A DNA stretch of 64,000 bases. It comes from Ornithobacterium rhinotracheale DSM 15997 (GTDB lineage: Bacteria; Bacteroidota; Bacteroidia; Flavobacteriales; Weeksellaceae). The position numbers and the translations under genes were made by a program. Of the stretch, positions 41,221-51,228 are shown piece by piece. The stretch's first letter is position 1; each line of letters opens with the position of its first letter. The stretch spans positions 1,245,501-1,309,500 of the forward strand of contig NC_018016.1 in assembly GCF_000265465.1 (NCBI RefSeq), given 5' to 3'. The notes beneath the pieces are model-generated. The model saw nothing but the letters and a program-made list of their open reading frames with translations, was not told the DNA's origin and did no database searches.

Positions 41221-43971
41221 ATGGAACGATTTTCTTTCCTAAATGCCGTACATGCAGAGTACATAGATGAGCTGTATCAGAAATATAAAAAATACCCTGA
41301 TAGTGTGGATCCTTCGTGGAGAAGCTTCTTTCAAGGATTTGATTTTGGACAACAAAGTTATGGAGACGACGAGTTATCTGAACAAGTAGTTTGTGATGAA
41401 ACCGTGCCCGAAAAAATCCGAAAAGAGTTTAAAGTTATAAACTTAATCAATGGCTATCGCTCTCGTGGGCACTTGTTTACCAAGACCAATCCCGTGAGAA
41501 ATCGCCGAACTTATAGACCTACTTTGGATTTAGAAAACTTCGGACTGTCTAAAGAGGATTTGAACACTACTTTTGACGCGGGAGAAATGCTCGGCATGGG
41601 CTCAAACCATACATTGGCAGAGATTATAGATCATTTGGAGAAAATGTATTGCCAATCGATTGGGGTGGAGTACATGTACATAAGAAAACCTGAAATCGTA
41701 GAATGGATTCAAAAATGGTTGAATAAAAATTTGAACCAACCAAAACTTACGACGGAAGAAAAAAGACAAGTTTTACATAAATTAAATGAAGCTACTGCAT
41801 TTGAGGACTTTTTGCACAAAAAATTTGTGGGGCAAAAACGATTCTCTGGCGAGGGCGTGGAATCTGTGATTCCAGGATTAGACGAAATCATCACTCGTGG
41901 GGCAGAAGCTGGCGTGCAAGAATATGTCGTGGGCATGGCACACCGCGGAAGATTAAGCGTTTTGGCAAATGTCTTTAAGAAAAATTATTCGCAAATATTC
42001 AGTGAATTTGAGAAAAAAGAGTTTGAAGACGATTTCTTTGATGGTGATGTGAAATACCATTTAGGTTCAACCACTTATACCGAAACGCCAAAAGGCAAAA
42101 AAGTGAAAATTAATCTAGCACCGAACCCGTCGCACCTAGAAACTGTAGATGCGGTGGTAGAGGGAATCGCTCGTGCCAAAGCAGATTTGGAGTACAAAGG
42201 AGACTTCAATAAAATTATCCCAATTTTATTACACGGAGATGCTGCCATTTCTGGACAAGGAATCATCTACGAAGTGGTGCAGATGGAAAAGCTAGAGGGC
42301 TACAAAACAGGAGGGACAATCCATATCGTTACCAATAACCAAATCGGCTTCACTACCAATTACCTAGACGGGCGAAGCAGTACCTACTGTACTGATGTGG
42401 CAAAAGTTACGCTTAGTCCAGTATTGCATGTTAATGCAGATGATGTAGAGGCAGTGATACATGCGATGCGTTTTGCTGTGGATTACAGAATGCAGTTTAA
42501 CGCCGATGTTTTCATAGATTTGCTAGGTTATAGAAAATATGGGCATAACGAAGGAGATGAGCCAAGATTTACGCAACCTAAATTATACAAAATCATTGCA
42601 AAACACCCGAATGTTCGAGAGATTTACAAAGAAAGTCTAGCCAAAGAAGGCGTTGTGGGCGATGAATTTTTGCGAGAAATGGAAGAGGACTTTAGACAAA
42701 TCTTGGAAAACCATTTTGAGGAGTCGAAGAAAATCGAGAAAAATACGCTCGATCCATTTATGCCAGAAGTTTGGGAAGATTTTGAATTAAAAAGAATCGA
42801 TACCATGCTTGAGCCAGTGGAGACAAAATCAGATTTAAAAGATTTAAAAGAAATAGCAGAAACTATTACAAAACTCCCTAGCGATAAGAAATTCATCAAA
42901 AAAGTTCAGCGTTTGTATGAACAAAGACACGAAATGGTATTTAAAGAAAATTCCATTGATTGGGGAATGGCTGAATTGCTTGCCTATGGCTCTTTGTTAA
43001 AAGAAGGATTCAATGTGAGAATCTCTGGAGAAGATGTAGAAAGAGGTACTTTCTCTCATCGTCATGCCTTGGTGAAAACAGAAGATGCCGAAGAAGAATT
43101 TATTTTGCTTAATAGCGTGAATAAAGATGCCCAATTGCAGATTTACAACTCTTTGTTGTCGGAATATGCAGTTTTGGGATTTGATTATGGCTATGCCATG
43201 GCAGCACCGAAAACTTTAAGCATTTGGGAAGCGCAGTTTGGAGATTTCTCCAATGGCGGACAAATTGTAATCGATCAGTATATTTCTGCTGCAGAGGATA
43301 AATGGAAAATGCAAAACGGGCTCGTAATGCTACTCCCTCACGGCTACGAGGGGCAAGGAGCAGAGCACTCTTCGGCTAGAGTAGAGCGTTATTTGCAATT
43401 GTGTGCACGCGGAAATATGTTTGTAGCAAATTGCACTACACCAGCAAACTTCTATCATTTGTTAAGAAGACAAATGCACACCAATTATCGCAAGCCTTTG
43501 GTAGTATTTACTCCAAAAAGTTTGCTGAGACATCCACAAGTAAAGTCAAGCATTGAGGAGTTGGCAGAAGGAACATTCCAGCCGATTATTGATGATACTG
43601 TGGTAAAGAAAAATGTGAAAAGACTCGTTTTTTGCACAGGAAAAGTGTACTATGATTTATTAGATTATAGAAAAGAAAATAAGCGAGACGATGTTGCCAT
43701 CATTCGTCTAGAACAATTGTATCCATTAAACGTAGAAGAAATTAAGAAATTAATTAAATCATACAAAAACCACGAAAGCTTGGTGTGGGTGCAAGAGGAG
43801 CCAGAAAACATGGGAGCTTGGAGCTATATTTTAAGAAATCTACGCGAATTGCCATGGGAAGTGGTTGCGCCACATGAGTCGGCTGCACCAGCCACAGGTT
43901 CGTTCAAGGCTTGGTACAAAAATCAACAAAATGTAATCAACGAAACATTTAACCTTAATAATAAAAAATAA
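41221..43971 (+). CDS. sucA: 2-oxoglutarate dehydrogenase E1 component
   Basis: The thiamine-diphosphate-dependent E1 subunit that decarboxylates 2-oxoglutarate in the TCA cycle. The 916-residue protein begins with the E1 N-terminal domain (FSFLNAVHAEYIDELYQKYK), contains VGMAHRGRLSVLANVF, HGDAAISGQG and NNQIGFTTN cofactor/active-site motifs and the transketolase-like C-terminal domain (LLPHGYEGQGAEHSSARVER). Members in this phylum are somewhat shorter or similar to the E. coli protein (933). It heads an operon with sucB, 13 bases downstream. Confidence 0.98.
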   Translation: MERFSFLNAVHAEYIDELYQKYKKYPDSVDPSWRSFFQGFDFGQQSYGDDELSEQVVCDETVPEKIRKEFKVINLINGYRSRGHLFTKTNPVRNRRTYRPTLDLENFGLSKEDLNTTFDAGEMLGMGSNHTLAEIIDHLEKMYCQSIGVEYMYIRKPEIVEWIQKWLNKNLNQPKLTTEEKRQVLHKLNEATAFEDFLHKKFVGQKRFSGEGVESVIPGLDEIITRGAEAGVQEYVVGMAHRGRLSVLANVFKKNYSQIFSEFEKKEFEDDFFDGDVKYHLGSTTYTETPKGKKVKINLAPNPSHLETVDAVVEGIARAKADLEYKGDFNKIIPILLHGDAAISGQGIIYEVVQMEKLEGYKTGGTIHIVTNNQIGFTTNYLDGRSSTYCTDVAKVTLSPVLHVNADDVEAVIHAMRFAVDYRMQFNADVFIDLLGYRKYGHNEGDEPRFTQPKLYKIIAKHPNVREIYKESLAKEGVVGDEFLREMEEDFRQILENHFEESKKIEKNTLDPFMPEVWEDFELKRIDTMLEPVETKSDLKDLKEIAETITKLPSDKKFIKKVQRLYEQRHEMVFKENSIDWGMAELLAYGSLLKEGFNVRISGEDVERGTFSHRHALVKTEDAEEEFILLNSVNKDAQLQIYNSLLSEYAVLGFDYGYAMAAPKTLSIWEAQFGDFSNGGQIVIDQYISAAEDKWKMQNGLVMLLPHGYEGQGAEHSSARVERYLQLCARGNMFVANCTTPANFYHLLRRQMHTNYRKPLVVFTPKSLLRHPQVKSSIEELAEGTFQPIIDDTVVKKNVKRLVFCTGKVYYDLLDYRKENKRDDVAIIRLEQLYPLNVEEIKKLIKSYKNHESLVWVQEEPENMGAWSYILRNLRELPWEVVAPHESAAPATGSFKAWYKNQQNVINETFNLNNKK

Positions 43972-43984
43972 AAAAATAGAAATA

Positions 43985-45217
43985 ATGAGCATTTTAGAAA
44001 TGAAAGTTCCTTCTCCAGGGGAATCGATAACTGAAGTAGAAATAGCTACTTGGCTTGTAAAAGATGGCGACTATGTAGAAAAAGATCAGCCCATCGCAGA
44101 AGTAGATTCAGACAAAGCTACGCTAGAACTTCCTGCCGAAGAAAGTGGAGTAATTACGCTAAAAGCAGAAGAAGGGGACACCGTTGAGGTGGGGCAAGTC
44201 GTTTGCTTAATCGATCGTGATGCAAGCAAACCAGCAGGCACTAAATCTGAGGAGAAAAAAGAAACCAAAGCAGAAGAAAAACCAAAAGAGGAAGCTCCAA
44301 AAGTAGAAGAGAAAAAAGAAACTTATGCAACGGGAACTGCTTCGCCAGCAGCAAAAAAGATTTTGGCTGAGAAAAATATCGATCCAAAAGAAATAAAAGG
44401 AACAGGCAAAGATGGTAGAATTACCAAAGCCGATGCAGAACAATATGTGCCTGCCATGGGAAGTGCTCCATCGTATGCAAATCGTGGTACCGAGCGCAAA
44501 AAACTTTCTTCTTTGCGTAGAAAATTAGCACAGAGATTGGTAAGTGCCAAAAACGAGACAGCAATGCTTACTACCTTCAACGAGGTGGATATGACCGCTA
44601 TTTTTGAAATTAGAAAAAAATACAAGGACGAATTTAAAGAAAAACACGGCGTAGGTTTAGGCTTTATGTCTTTCTTTACCAAAGCCGTAGTGCGTGCATT
44701 GCAAATGTATCCAGATGTAAACTCTATGATTGATGGAGATTACAAAGTGTCGTATGACTTTATGGATATTTCGATTGCTGTTTCAGGGCCAAAAGGATTG
44801 ATGGTGCCCGTAGTACGCAGTGCAGAAATGCTCACATTCAGAGGAATTGAACAAAATATTAAAGATTTAGCCATTAAAGTAAGAGATGGAAAAATCACGA
44901 TTGATGAGATGACTGGCGGAACATTCACCATTACCAATGGTGGAGTATTCGGTTCTATGATGTCTACACCTATCATCAATCCGCCACAATCGGCAATTTT
45001 AGGAATGCACAACATCGTTGAGCGTCCCGTAGTGAAAAACGGAGGAATCGCCATTGCACCGATGATGTATGTAGCCCTTTCATACGACCACAGAATCATC
45101 GACGGTAGAGAATCCGTAGGTTTCTTGGTGGCAGTGAAAGAAGCTGTGGAAAATCCTGCTGAATTGCTTATGGGAGGAACTTCTGATGCAGAAATCAGAA
45201 GAGCACTTGAGCTTTAA
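43985..45217 (+). CDS. sucB: 2-oxoglutarate dehydrogenase E2 (dihydrolipoyllysine succinyltransferase)
   Basis: The core subunit of the 2-oxoglutarate dehydrogenase complex. The 410-residue protein has a single lipoyl domain with the modified Lys44 in DSDKATLEL, a Lys/Glu-rich linker (about 80-112), an E1/E3-binding domain (about 117-155, ASPAAKKILAEKNID), and the catalytic domain with His in DHRIIDGRE (about 377). It depends on lipoate made by lipA at 7.7 kb. The E3 subunit gene is not in this window. Confidence 0.98.
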   Translation: MSILEMKVPSPGESITEVEIATWLVKDGDYVEKDQPIAEVDSDKATLELPAEESGVITLKAEEGDTVEVGQVVCLIDRDASKPAGTKSEEKKETKAEEKPKEEAPKVEEKKETYATGTASPAAKKILAEKNIDPKEIKGTGKDGRITKADAEQYVPAMGSAPSYANRGTERKKLSSLRRKLAQRLVSAKNETAMLTTFNEVDMTAIFEIRKKYKDEFKEKHGVGLGFMSFFTKAVVRALQMYPDVNSMIDGDYKVSYDFMDISIAVSGPKGLMVPVVRSAEMLTFRGIEQNIKDLAIKVRDGKITIDEMTGGTFTITNGGVFGSMMSTPIINPPQSAILGMHNIVERPVVKNGGIAIAPMMYVALSYDHRIIDGRESVGFLVAVKEAVENPAELLMGGTSDAEIRRALEL

Positions 45218-45239
45218 AACAAAAATTATATAAATAGTG

Positions 45240-45276
45240 AAAATCTGTTCATTTTTGGACAGATTTTTGCTTTTTT
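45240..45276 (+). terminator. Terminator of sucAB
   Basis: AAAATCTGTTC pairs with GGACAGATTTT, loop ATTTTT, followed by a T-rich run. Confidence 0.8.
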
Positions 45277-45298
45277 ACCGAACGAAATAAATTTTTTA

Positions 45299-46594
45299 AT
45301 GATGAAAAAGATATGCACATTGCTTGTCGCTATCTGTTTGTTGCAGAGTGCGCAAGCTCAATTTACAATCAAAGGACAGTTAAAAAACTATGATAATAAA
45401 CCCGTTGTTATTAGAGTTTTTGAAAACGGAGTTTCACATTTAGCTCAGAAAGTGGAAACCAACAAAGATGGATTCTTTAGCTATACTTTTCCAAGGGCTT
45501 ACAAAGGCTTAATTAATTTAAGCTTGAACAGAGGAGGATACCAGGTGTTTGCAGATAATAAGGATATCAATTTAAGTTTAGATGTTAATGATCCGAATCA
45601 TTCAGTGCAGTACACTGGCGGAATTAATAAAGAACATCAAGAATACATTAATTATCAAAATTATTTAAACATTAGAGATAAAAGTTTGGCGGGATTAATG
45701 ACTTTTTACAAGCCTGAGCAGGAGTTTTACAAAGCACTGGAAAAAGAATCTCAGCGTATAAGCAACATGCCAGCTTTTGAGGTTAAGAATCCAGATTTGA
45801 AATACTATCTCACTATTCAAGAATTGATAGAGAAAAACGCAGAGCAACCAGGTGCGGCTAACGAAGAAATTAAGAGCCACTTGGTAAAAGATGGAGAGAA
45901 TTTAGAAAATTTTGGTTTTTTAAGAGATCTTACATCGCAATATTTAATAGGAGCTTCTAGACCTGCTGCAACTCGTGAGCAAGCTGAGCAACTAATCACA
46001 CAAGCCACAGATGATTTGCTAGATGCTGTGGGAGAGGATACCTCTAGAGGGCAATCTGTATTGCTTACAGTTATCAACCTTATGCAAGCGAGCAATTTCA
46101 AAGATTTAGCTCAGAAATATACCGATAGAGCAGCTGCTCTCACCTGCGAAATTAATCCAGAACTGAAAGCCTTATTAAAAGGTTCAAACAACATACAAGT
46201 AGGGAAAACAGCTCCAAACATAGTATTTAAAAGTCCTGTAAATGGCAAAAAAAGCTTATATGATATTAAGACAGATAAGAAATTAATTGTGTTCTGGGGC
46301 TCATGGTGTGGACATTGCCAGCACGAAATGCCGTATTTAAAAGAGTTTTATCAAGAATTTAAAAAGTCTGGGGGCGAAATCTTAGCTTTTGCAGTAGATT
46401 TACAAAAAGAGGATTATTTGCCTTATGTGAAAGATGCCGGTTGGTATAACTATAGCGATTTGCTGAAATGGGATAGCCCAATAGTAAAAGAATTTGCAGT
46501 AGATGGCACCCCAACAATGATTTTATTGGATAAAAACAATAAGATTTTAAAAATTGGTAGTAGAGCTGCTCAGTTTAATGAATATTTTAAATAA
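45299..46594 (+). CDS. TlpA-like thioredoxin-fold protein with N-terminal DUF4369-type domain
   Basis: A 431-residue exported protein (signal peptide ending SAQAQ). The N-terminal about 115 residues resemble the beta-rich DUF4369-like domain seen before many Bacteroidota thioredoxins, then a helical middle, and a C-terminal thioredoxin fold with WGSWCGHCQHEMPYL (active site W-C-G-H-C, about residue 336) and cis-Pro motif VDGTPTMILLD. Probably periplasmic thiol-disulfide exchange. The start may be either of two adjacent ATG codons (45299 or 45302). It lies after the sucAB terminator; there is no clear promoter. Confidence 0.9.
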   Translation: MMKKICTLLVAICLLQSAQAQFTIKGQLKNYDNKPVVIRVFENGVSHLAQKVETNKDGFFSYTFPRAYKGLINLSLNRGGYQVFADNKDINLSLDVNDPNHSVQYTGGINKEHQEYINYQNYLNIRDKSLAGLMTFYKPEQEFYKALEKESQRISNMPAFEVKNPDLKYYLTIQELIEKNAEQPGAANEEIKSHLVKDGENLENFGFLRDLTSQYLIGASRPAATREQAEQLITQATDDLLDAVGEDTSRGQSVLLTVINLMQASNFKDLAQKYTDRAAALTCEINPELKALLKGSNNIQVGKTAPNIVFKSPVNGKKSLYDIKTDKKLIVFWGSWCGHCQHEMPYLKEFYQEFKKSGGEILAFAVDLQKEDYLPYVKDAGWYNYSDLLKWDSPIVKEFAVDGTPTMILLDKNNKILKIGSRAAQFNEYFK

Positions 46595-46640
46595 TTAGCG
46601 GATTAGAGTTTACTCACTAAAGTAAAAAAAAGCAATATTA

Positions 46641-46672
46641 AAAATCCCCGAGTTCAATAACTCGGGGATTTT
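46641..46672 (+). terminator. Terminator after the TlpA-like gene
   Basis: 14-bp perfect stem AAAATCCCCGAGTT / AACTCGGGGATTTT with loop CAAT and T-rich tail. Confidence 0.88.
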
Positions 46673-46696
46673 ATTTTTCTCTGAAATTTAATAAAG

Positions 46697-46732
46697 AAAA
46701 AAGGAAGAATGAGCAAATCATTCTTCCTTTTT
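46697..46732 (-). terminator. Terminator of the acpP-pyk operon
   Basis: 15-bp perfect stem AAAAAGGAAGAATGA / TCATTCTTCCTTTTT with a 5-base loop; symmetrical and so usable from either side. Confidence 0.85.
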
Positions 46733-46752
46733 AGGAAATAAAATATATAAGA

Positions 46753-48189
46753 TTAATCTACAATTGTAGTAAGTCTCAATGTGTTGGTAATACCTTTTCT
46801 AAACACAGGCATCGCATTTAAGTTGATTACGAAATCTCCTTTTTTTACGAGTTTGCGATCTTGTAAGTATTTATTTACTTCTACCACTGTTTCGTCAGTG
46901 TTTTTATCTCCACGATAGTAGAACGCACGCACACCCCAAAGCAAGTTGAGCATGCCTAAAATTCGTTTATTTGGAGAGAAGATGTAAATACCTGCATTAG
47001 GTCTGTGAGATGAGATTTGGAAAGCTGTGTACCCAGAATAGGTGATAGTAACGATAGCTTTTGTATCCACATCTTTAGACATTTTTGCTGCATTATAACA
47101 AATCACATTAGTGATGTATCGATCATCAGTTAAGTCAGTAGGTTTGTGAGGTGGCACTTGAATGTGCGGATCATTTTCTACGGATCTTAAAATATTTGCC
47201 ATAGTTTTGATCACTTGTACAGGATATTTTCCTACCGAAGTTTCTCCACTTAGCATCACAGCATCAGCACCGTCCATTACCGAGTTGGCAACATCGTTCA
47301 CCTCTGCACGAGTAGGCGTAAGGTTTTCAATCATGCTCTCCATCATTTGAGTAGCAATGATTACAGGTTTTCTAGCCAATTTAGCTCTATCTACCAATCT
47401 TTTTTGAGCTGTAGGCACTTCTTCCATTGGGATTTCAACACCTAAATCTCCACGAGCCACCATTAGAGCATCACACTGAGGTAAAATTTCATCTATATTA
47501 GCAAGAGCCTCAGGCTTTTCGATTTTTGCAATGATTGGAATTTTGTGATCACAATTTTTTCTGATTAAGTTTTTAAGATCTACCACATCTTGTGCATGTC
47601 TCACGAAACTTAAAGCTATCCAATCTAGGTGCATTTTCATAGCGAAAATAGCATCTTCTATATCTTTAGGTGTAAGTGCTGGCAATGAGATCTTAGTGTT
47701 TGGTAAGTTTACACCTTTTTTAGATTTAAGCTCTCCACCTTGAATCACGCGTGCCTTTACTTCATCTTTCATGTTGGTTTCGATCACTTCAAAAATCAAT
47801 TTTCCGTCATCTACTAAGATTTTTTCACCCACTTTTACATCTTGGGCAAAAAGCTCATAAGTCATGAAAACGCGTTTGCTGTTTCCAATTACCTCTTCGT
47901 GTGTAAAGGTAAGAATGTCTCCTGGCTCAAGAAAAGAGCCTTCTTCTACAACTCCTACTCTAAGTTTAGGACCTTGTAAATCGCCTAGGATTCCTACATT
48001 TAATTCTTCTTCTTCGTTGATCTCTCTAATCCATTTAACACGACGCTCTACATCAGAATAGTCTGCGTGAGAGAAGTTGATTCTAAACACATCAACTCCG
48101 TTCATAATCATATCTCTGATGATTTCTTTGGAATCTGTAGCAGGTCCAAGGGTAGCTACGATTTTAGTTTTTTTATTGAAATTATTCAT
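46753..48189 (-). CDS. pyk: Pyruvate kinase
   Basis: Converts phosphoenolpyruvate and ADP to pyruvate and ATP at the end of glycolysis. The 478-residue protein has the family motifs KIVATLGPATDS, MARGDLGVEIPMEEVP, TQMMESMIENLTPTRAEVNDVANSV-type segments (two adjoining motifs), and MLSGETSVGKYP. It is the last gene of an operon reading acpP-fabF-rnc-X-pyk; its ATG overlaps the previous stop as ATGA. The opposing enzyme pair around PEP, pckA, is 3 kb away on the other strand. Confidence 0.98.
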   Translation of the reverse strand: MNNFNKKTKIVATLGPATDSKEIIRDMIMNGVDVFRINFSHADYSDVERRVKWIREINEEEELNVGILGDLQGPKLRVGVVEEGSFLEPGDILTFTHEEVIGNSKRVFMTYELFAQDVKVGEKILVDDGKLIFEVIETNMKDEVKARVIQGGELKSKKGVNLPNTKISLPALTPKDIEDAIFAMKMHLDWIALSFVRHAQDVVDLKNLIRKNCDHKIPIIAKIEKPEALANIDEILPQCDALMVARGDLGVEIPMEEVPTAQKRLVDRAKLARKPVIIATQMMESMIENLTPTRAEVNDVANSVMDGADAVMLSGETSVGKYPVQVIKTMANILRSVENDPHIQVPPHKPTDLTDDRYITNVICYNAAKMSKDVDTKAIVTITYSGYTAFQISSHRPNAGIYIFSPNKRILGMLNLLWGVRAFYYRGDKNTDETVVEVNKYLQDRKLVKKGDFVINLNAMPVFRKGITNTLRLTTIVD

Positions 48190-48650
48190 ATTAGTAATAG
48201 ATTTTTTTCTGTCTTGGTTAAATTTAATAATTGCGTTTCGTATATAAAATTTAATTTCTGCAAAGATAAGGCAAAACTAGGTTCTTTTGTTATGTTACCA
48301 CTAAGTTTTAATAAGAAATTATATCTTTTGTACCTCTCTAGCAGATAAAAACGCTCTTCCATGCTTTGGAATAAAGAGTTTTCGGGCATTAGACTTTCGG
48401 TGGTTCTGGAGATATTGTTAATAAAATAACAATCATTTTTCGAGTCAAAATCGAAATAGTAATAGTTGCCAAAATGAGCTAGTTGTCCACGAAAGTAAAC
48501 ATCTAAGTCTGGTTGAAACACAAAACTTGTAGAAAGTAGAAGATTTACATGATATATAAACTTATAGTCCATCATGTTGGGAGACACGACGCCATAGAGC
48601 AGAAACTCCTCTTCTTCGTCCTCATCAAGGTCTAAAAAACTTATAGGCAT
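48186..48650 (-). CDS. Small conserved protein between rnc and pyk (IPExxxVDY-family-like)
   Basis: A 154-residue acidic protein. Flavobacteria usually carry a short IPExxxVDY-family gene exactly here, between rnc and pyk, and the N-terminal part (FLLYGVVSPNMMDYKFIYHVNLLL) fits the family's first conserved segment by position. The name-giving motif is not plainly visible, so the family call rests mainly on gene order. No signal peptide or membrane segment. It overlaps rnc upstream by 10 bases and pyk by 4, indicating translational coupling. Function is unknown. Confidence 0.65.
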   Translation of the reverse strand: MPISFLDLDEDEEEEFLLYGVVSPNMMDYKFIYHVNLLLSTSFVFQPDLDVYFRGQLAHFGNYYYFDFDSKNDCYFINNISRTTESLMPENSLFQSMEERFYLLERYKRYNFLLKLSGNITKEPSFALSLQKLNFIYETQLLNLTKTEKNLLLI

Positions 48651-49402
48651 TGCGCTGAAATTTCTTTCTGAAAATTAAAATAAGCACGCTTAGCCGCTTT
48701 TTCCTCTGCTTTTTTCTTCGAAGTAGCGCGACCTTTAGCAATTTCTTTTTCGTCTAAGTATAAGACAGATACGAAAACTTTTACTTCCTCAGCATTATTT
48801 TCCTCTTGGGTGTCAAATCTAAGTTTAAATTTATTTTTCTGGCACCATTCTAGCATCAAACTTTTGTAGCTAGAAATTCTATTTTCTAGATTTTCTAAGT
48901 CTACATAAGGAGTAATTACACTTTTGTAAATAAAGTTTTTGGTAACTTCATAACCTTGATCTTCGTAGATAGCTCCCACGAGCGATTCAAACATATCACC
49001 GCAAACATTTGCGCCGAGTGTTACTTTTTTCTTTAAATCAGAATCTATTAGGCTTAAAAGTCCCATATCGTTTCCGATTTGGTTTAAATGCTTTCTGCTT
49101 ACGATTTTTGCACGCATTTTAGTTAAGTAACCCTCCTTTTGGTTGGGTGCGTTTACAAAAAGGTATTCGGCGATAATAGCACTTAACATCGCATCGCCAA
49201 GAAACTCTAATCTTTCATAATTAAAAGCCTCTCCTTCCGCAGATCTTAATTGAGCACTTCTCGGTGTTAAAGCTTCGATGAAAAGCGATGAATTTTTTGG
49301 GCTAAAACCTAGTAACTCCAATAATTTTTGAGGCAAGTCTGTTTTATTCTCACTTTTTTTAGGAGAAGAAAAAGCCTTTTTCCAAAAATTTTGGAGAAAC
49401 AT
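48641..49402 (-). CDS. rnc: Ribonuclease III
   Basis: Cuts double-stranded RNA, for example rRNA precursors. The 253-residue protein carries the RNase III signature ERLEFLGDAML (about 63-73, with catalytic Glu/Asp), a second catalytic segment DMFESLVGAIYED (about 136-148), and a C-terminal double-stranded RNA-binding domain (about 180-247, ending KKKAEEKAAKRAYFNF). It lies 3 bases after fabF in a shared operon. Confidence 0.96.
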   Translation of the reverse strand: MFLQNFWKKAFSSPKKSENKTDLPQKLLELLGFSPKNSSLFIEALTPRSAQLRSAEGEAFNYERLEFLGDAMLSAIIAEYLFVNAPNQKEGYLTKMRAKIVSRKHLNQIGNDMGLLSLIDSDLKKKVTLGANVCGDMFESLVGAIYEDQGYEVTKNFIYKSVITPYVDLENLENRISSYKSLMLEWCQKNKFKLRFDTQEENNAEEVKVFVSVLYLDEKEIAKGRATSKKKAEEKAAKRAYFNFQKEISAQCL

Positions 49403-49405
49403 TGT

Positions 49406-50656
49406 TTAAGAATATTTTTTAAATAAAACACATGCATTATGTCCGCCGAATCCAAAAGTATTGCTCATTGCATAGCGAATTTCTTTTTCTTTTGGAGCGT
49501 TGAAAGTATAATCTAAATCAGCTACTTTTTCATCTTTCTCATGCAGGTTGATGGTAGGTGGCACAATTCCGTTGTACACGGCTCCAATGGTAGCAATCGC
49601 TTCCACAGCACCTGTAGCACCTAGCAAGTGACCATGCATAGATTTAGTCGCATTGATTTGAATGTTTTTGGCATGATCTCCAAAGAAATCCACTACAGCT
49701 TTAGGTTCTGCAATATCTCCTAGTGGAGTAGAAGTCGCATGCATATTGATGTGATCTACCTCGTTTGGCTGAATGTTGGCATCTTCTAGCGTATTTTTCA
49801 TTACATGATATACGCCTAATCCATCTGGGTGTGGAGCTGTCATGTGATAAGCGTCGGCAGACATTCCGCCTCCTGCAACTTCTGCATAGATAGTTGCGCC
49901 ACGAGCCACGGCATGATCATATTCTTCTAAAATCATAACACCTGCACCTTCGCCCATTACAAAGCCATCTCTGTCCTTGTCAAAAGGTCTAGAAGCTGTT
50001 GCTGGATCATCATTTCGTGTAGAAAGTGCATGTAGTGCGTTGAAACCACCAATTCCCGCTGCAGTAATTGCTGCTTCTGAGCCTCCTGTTACGATAGCGT
50101 CTGCTTTGCCTAAACGGATTAAATTAAACGCATCAATAATTGCATTTGAAGATGAGGCACAGGCTGAAACTGTGGTATAGTTAGGTCCCATAAAACCGAA
50201 TTCCATGGAAATTAATCCAGGCGTGATGTCGGCAATCATTTTTGGGATAAAGAATGGGTTAAATCTAGGGGTGCCGTTTCCAGTTGCATAGTTAGAAACT
50301 TCTTGCTCAAAGGTAAGTAATCCTCCGATTCCAGAGCCCCAGATTACACCAATTTTGGTTTTGTCTAGGTTGCTAGCTTCAAGAATACCGCTGTTTTCGA
50401 CAGCTTCTCTTGCAGCTACGATACCTAATTGCCCAGTACGATCCATCTTGCGCACTTCTTTTTTATCGAAATGCTGCAGCGGGTCGAAATTTTTAACCTC
50501 ACAAGCGAACTGGGTCTTGAACTGCGAGGCATCAAATAAAGTAATGGGCGCAGCTCCACTCACCCCTTTTAGTAAGTTGTTCCAATATTCATTGTAAGTA
50601 TTACCAATGGGAGTGAGTGCGCCTAACCCTGTAATTACAACTCTTTTTAACTTCAT
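49406..50656 (-). CDS. fabF: 3-oxoacyl-[acyl-carrier-protein] synthase II
   Basis: KAS II elongates acyl-ACP with malonyl-ACP. The catalytic Cys166 is in VSACASSS; the two catalytic histidines are in HMHATSTPLGD (about 306) and KSMHGHLLGATGAVE (about 341). Length (416) is typical. It follows acpP by 22 bases, the classic acpP-fabF pair. Confidence 0.97.
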   Translation of the reverse strand: MKLKRVVITGLGALTPIGNTYNEYWNNLLKGVSGAAPITLFDASQFKTQFACEVKNFDPLQHFDKKEVRKMDRTGQLGIVAAREAVENSGILEASNLDKTKIGVIWGSGIGGLLTFEQEVSNYATGNGTPRFNPFFIPKMIADITPGLISMEFGFMGPNYTTVSACASSSNAIIDAFNLIRLGKADAIVTGGSEAAITAAGIGGFNALHALSTRNDDPATASRPFDKDRDGFVMGEGAGVMILEEYDHAVARGATIYAEVAGGGMSADAYHMTAPHPDGLGVYHVMKNTLEDANIQPNEVDHINMHATSTPLGDIAEPKAVVDFFGDHAKNIQINATKSMHGHLLGATGAVEAIATIGAVYNGIVPPTINLHEKDEKVADLDYTFNAPKEKEIRYAMSNTFGFGGHNACVLFKKYS

Positions 50657-50678
50657 AAAAAGATTTAATAATTATTAC

Positions 50679-50912
50679 TTATTTTACTTCTTCTATGTAT
50701 TGAATAGCTTGTCCTACAGTAGAAATTTTCTCAGCTTGATCGTCTGGAATTTGGATATCAAATTCTTTTTCAAACTCCATGATTAATTCTACAGTATCTA
50801 ATGAATCTGCTCCTAAGTCGTTAGTGAAGCTTGCTTCTGGAGTAACTTCGCTTTCTTCAACACCTAATTTGTCTACAATAATAGCTTTTACTCTTGATGT
50901 AATGTCTGACAT
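50679..50912 (-). CDS. acpP: Acyl carrier protein
   Basis: A 77-residue acidic helical protein with the phosphopantetheine attachment site Ser37 in [10 protein letters not shown]. It carries the growing fatty acid. First gene of the operon, with a consensus promoter upstream. Confidence 0.98.
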   Translation of the reverse strand: MSDITSRVKAIIVDKLGVEESEVTPEASFTNDLGADSLDTVELIMEFEKEFDIQIPDDQAEKISTVGQAIQYIEEVK

Positions 50913-50938
50913 AATTTTTCTTTTTTATTTAAACAGGG

Positions 50939-50971
50939 CAAAAATAAGAAACTTTCATGAATAAACACCAA
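50939..50971 (-). promoter_or_regulatory. Promoter of acpP-fabF-rnc-X-pyk
   Basis: Minus strand TTG (50971-50969) and TATTTTTG (50946-50939) with a 22-base spacer, 27 bases upstream of acpP. Confidence 0.65.
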
Positions 50972-51228
50972 AAAATTAAAAAATGTTTTGTGCAACTTTA
51001 TTTCGTTAGCTGATTTTTGTTAGCCTTTGGTTTTATGTGTAGGTTCGTATAAGTAATGCTTAAGTAGGCTGTTTTATATGTGTTTATAGTACACTGGAGG
51101 AGTTTTTAAATGAGTTTAATCTTTATCTAAAAGTTATAATTTAGAAAAAGGTGATTTATTTTAGGTTTGTTTATGTGGCGAAATAAAAAATAACTTTATA
51201 ATTTTACACCATCAAATTTAATTAAATC
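50972..51228. other. Intergenic region upstream of pckA
   Basis: About 260 AT-rich bases without a gene. TAACTTTA at 51191-51198 is one base off the -7 consensus and is the likely pckA promoter. I saw no riboswitch or hairpin of note. Confidence 0.5.
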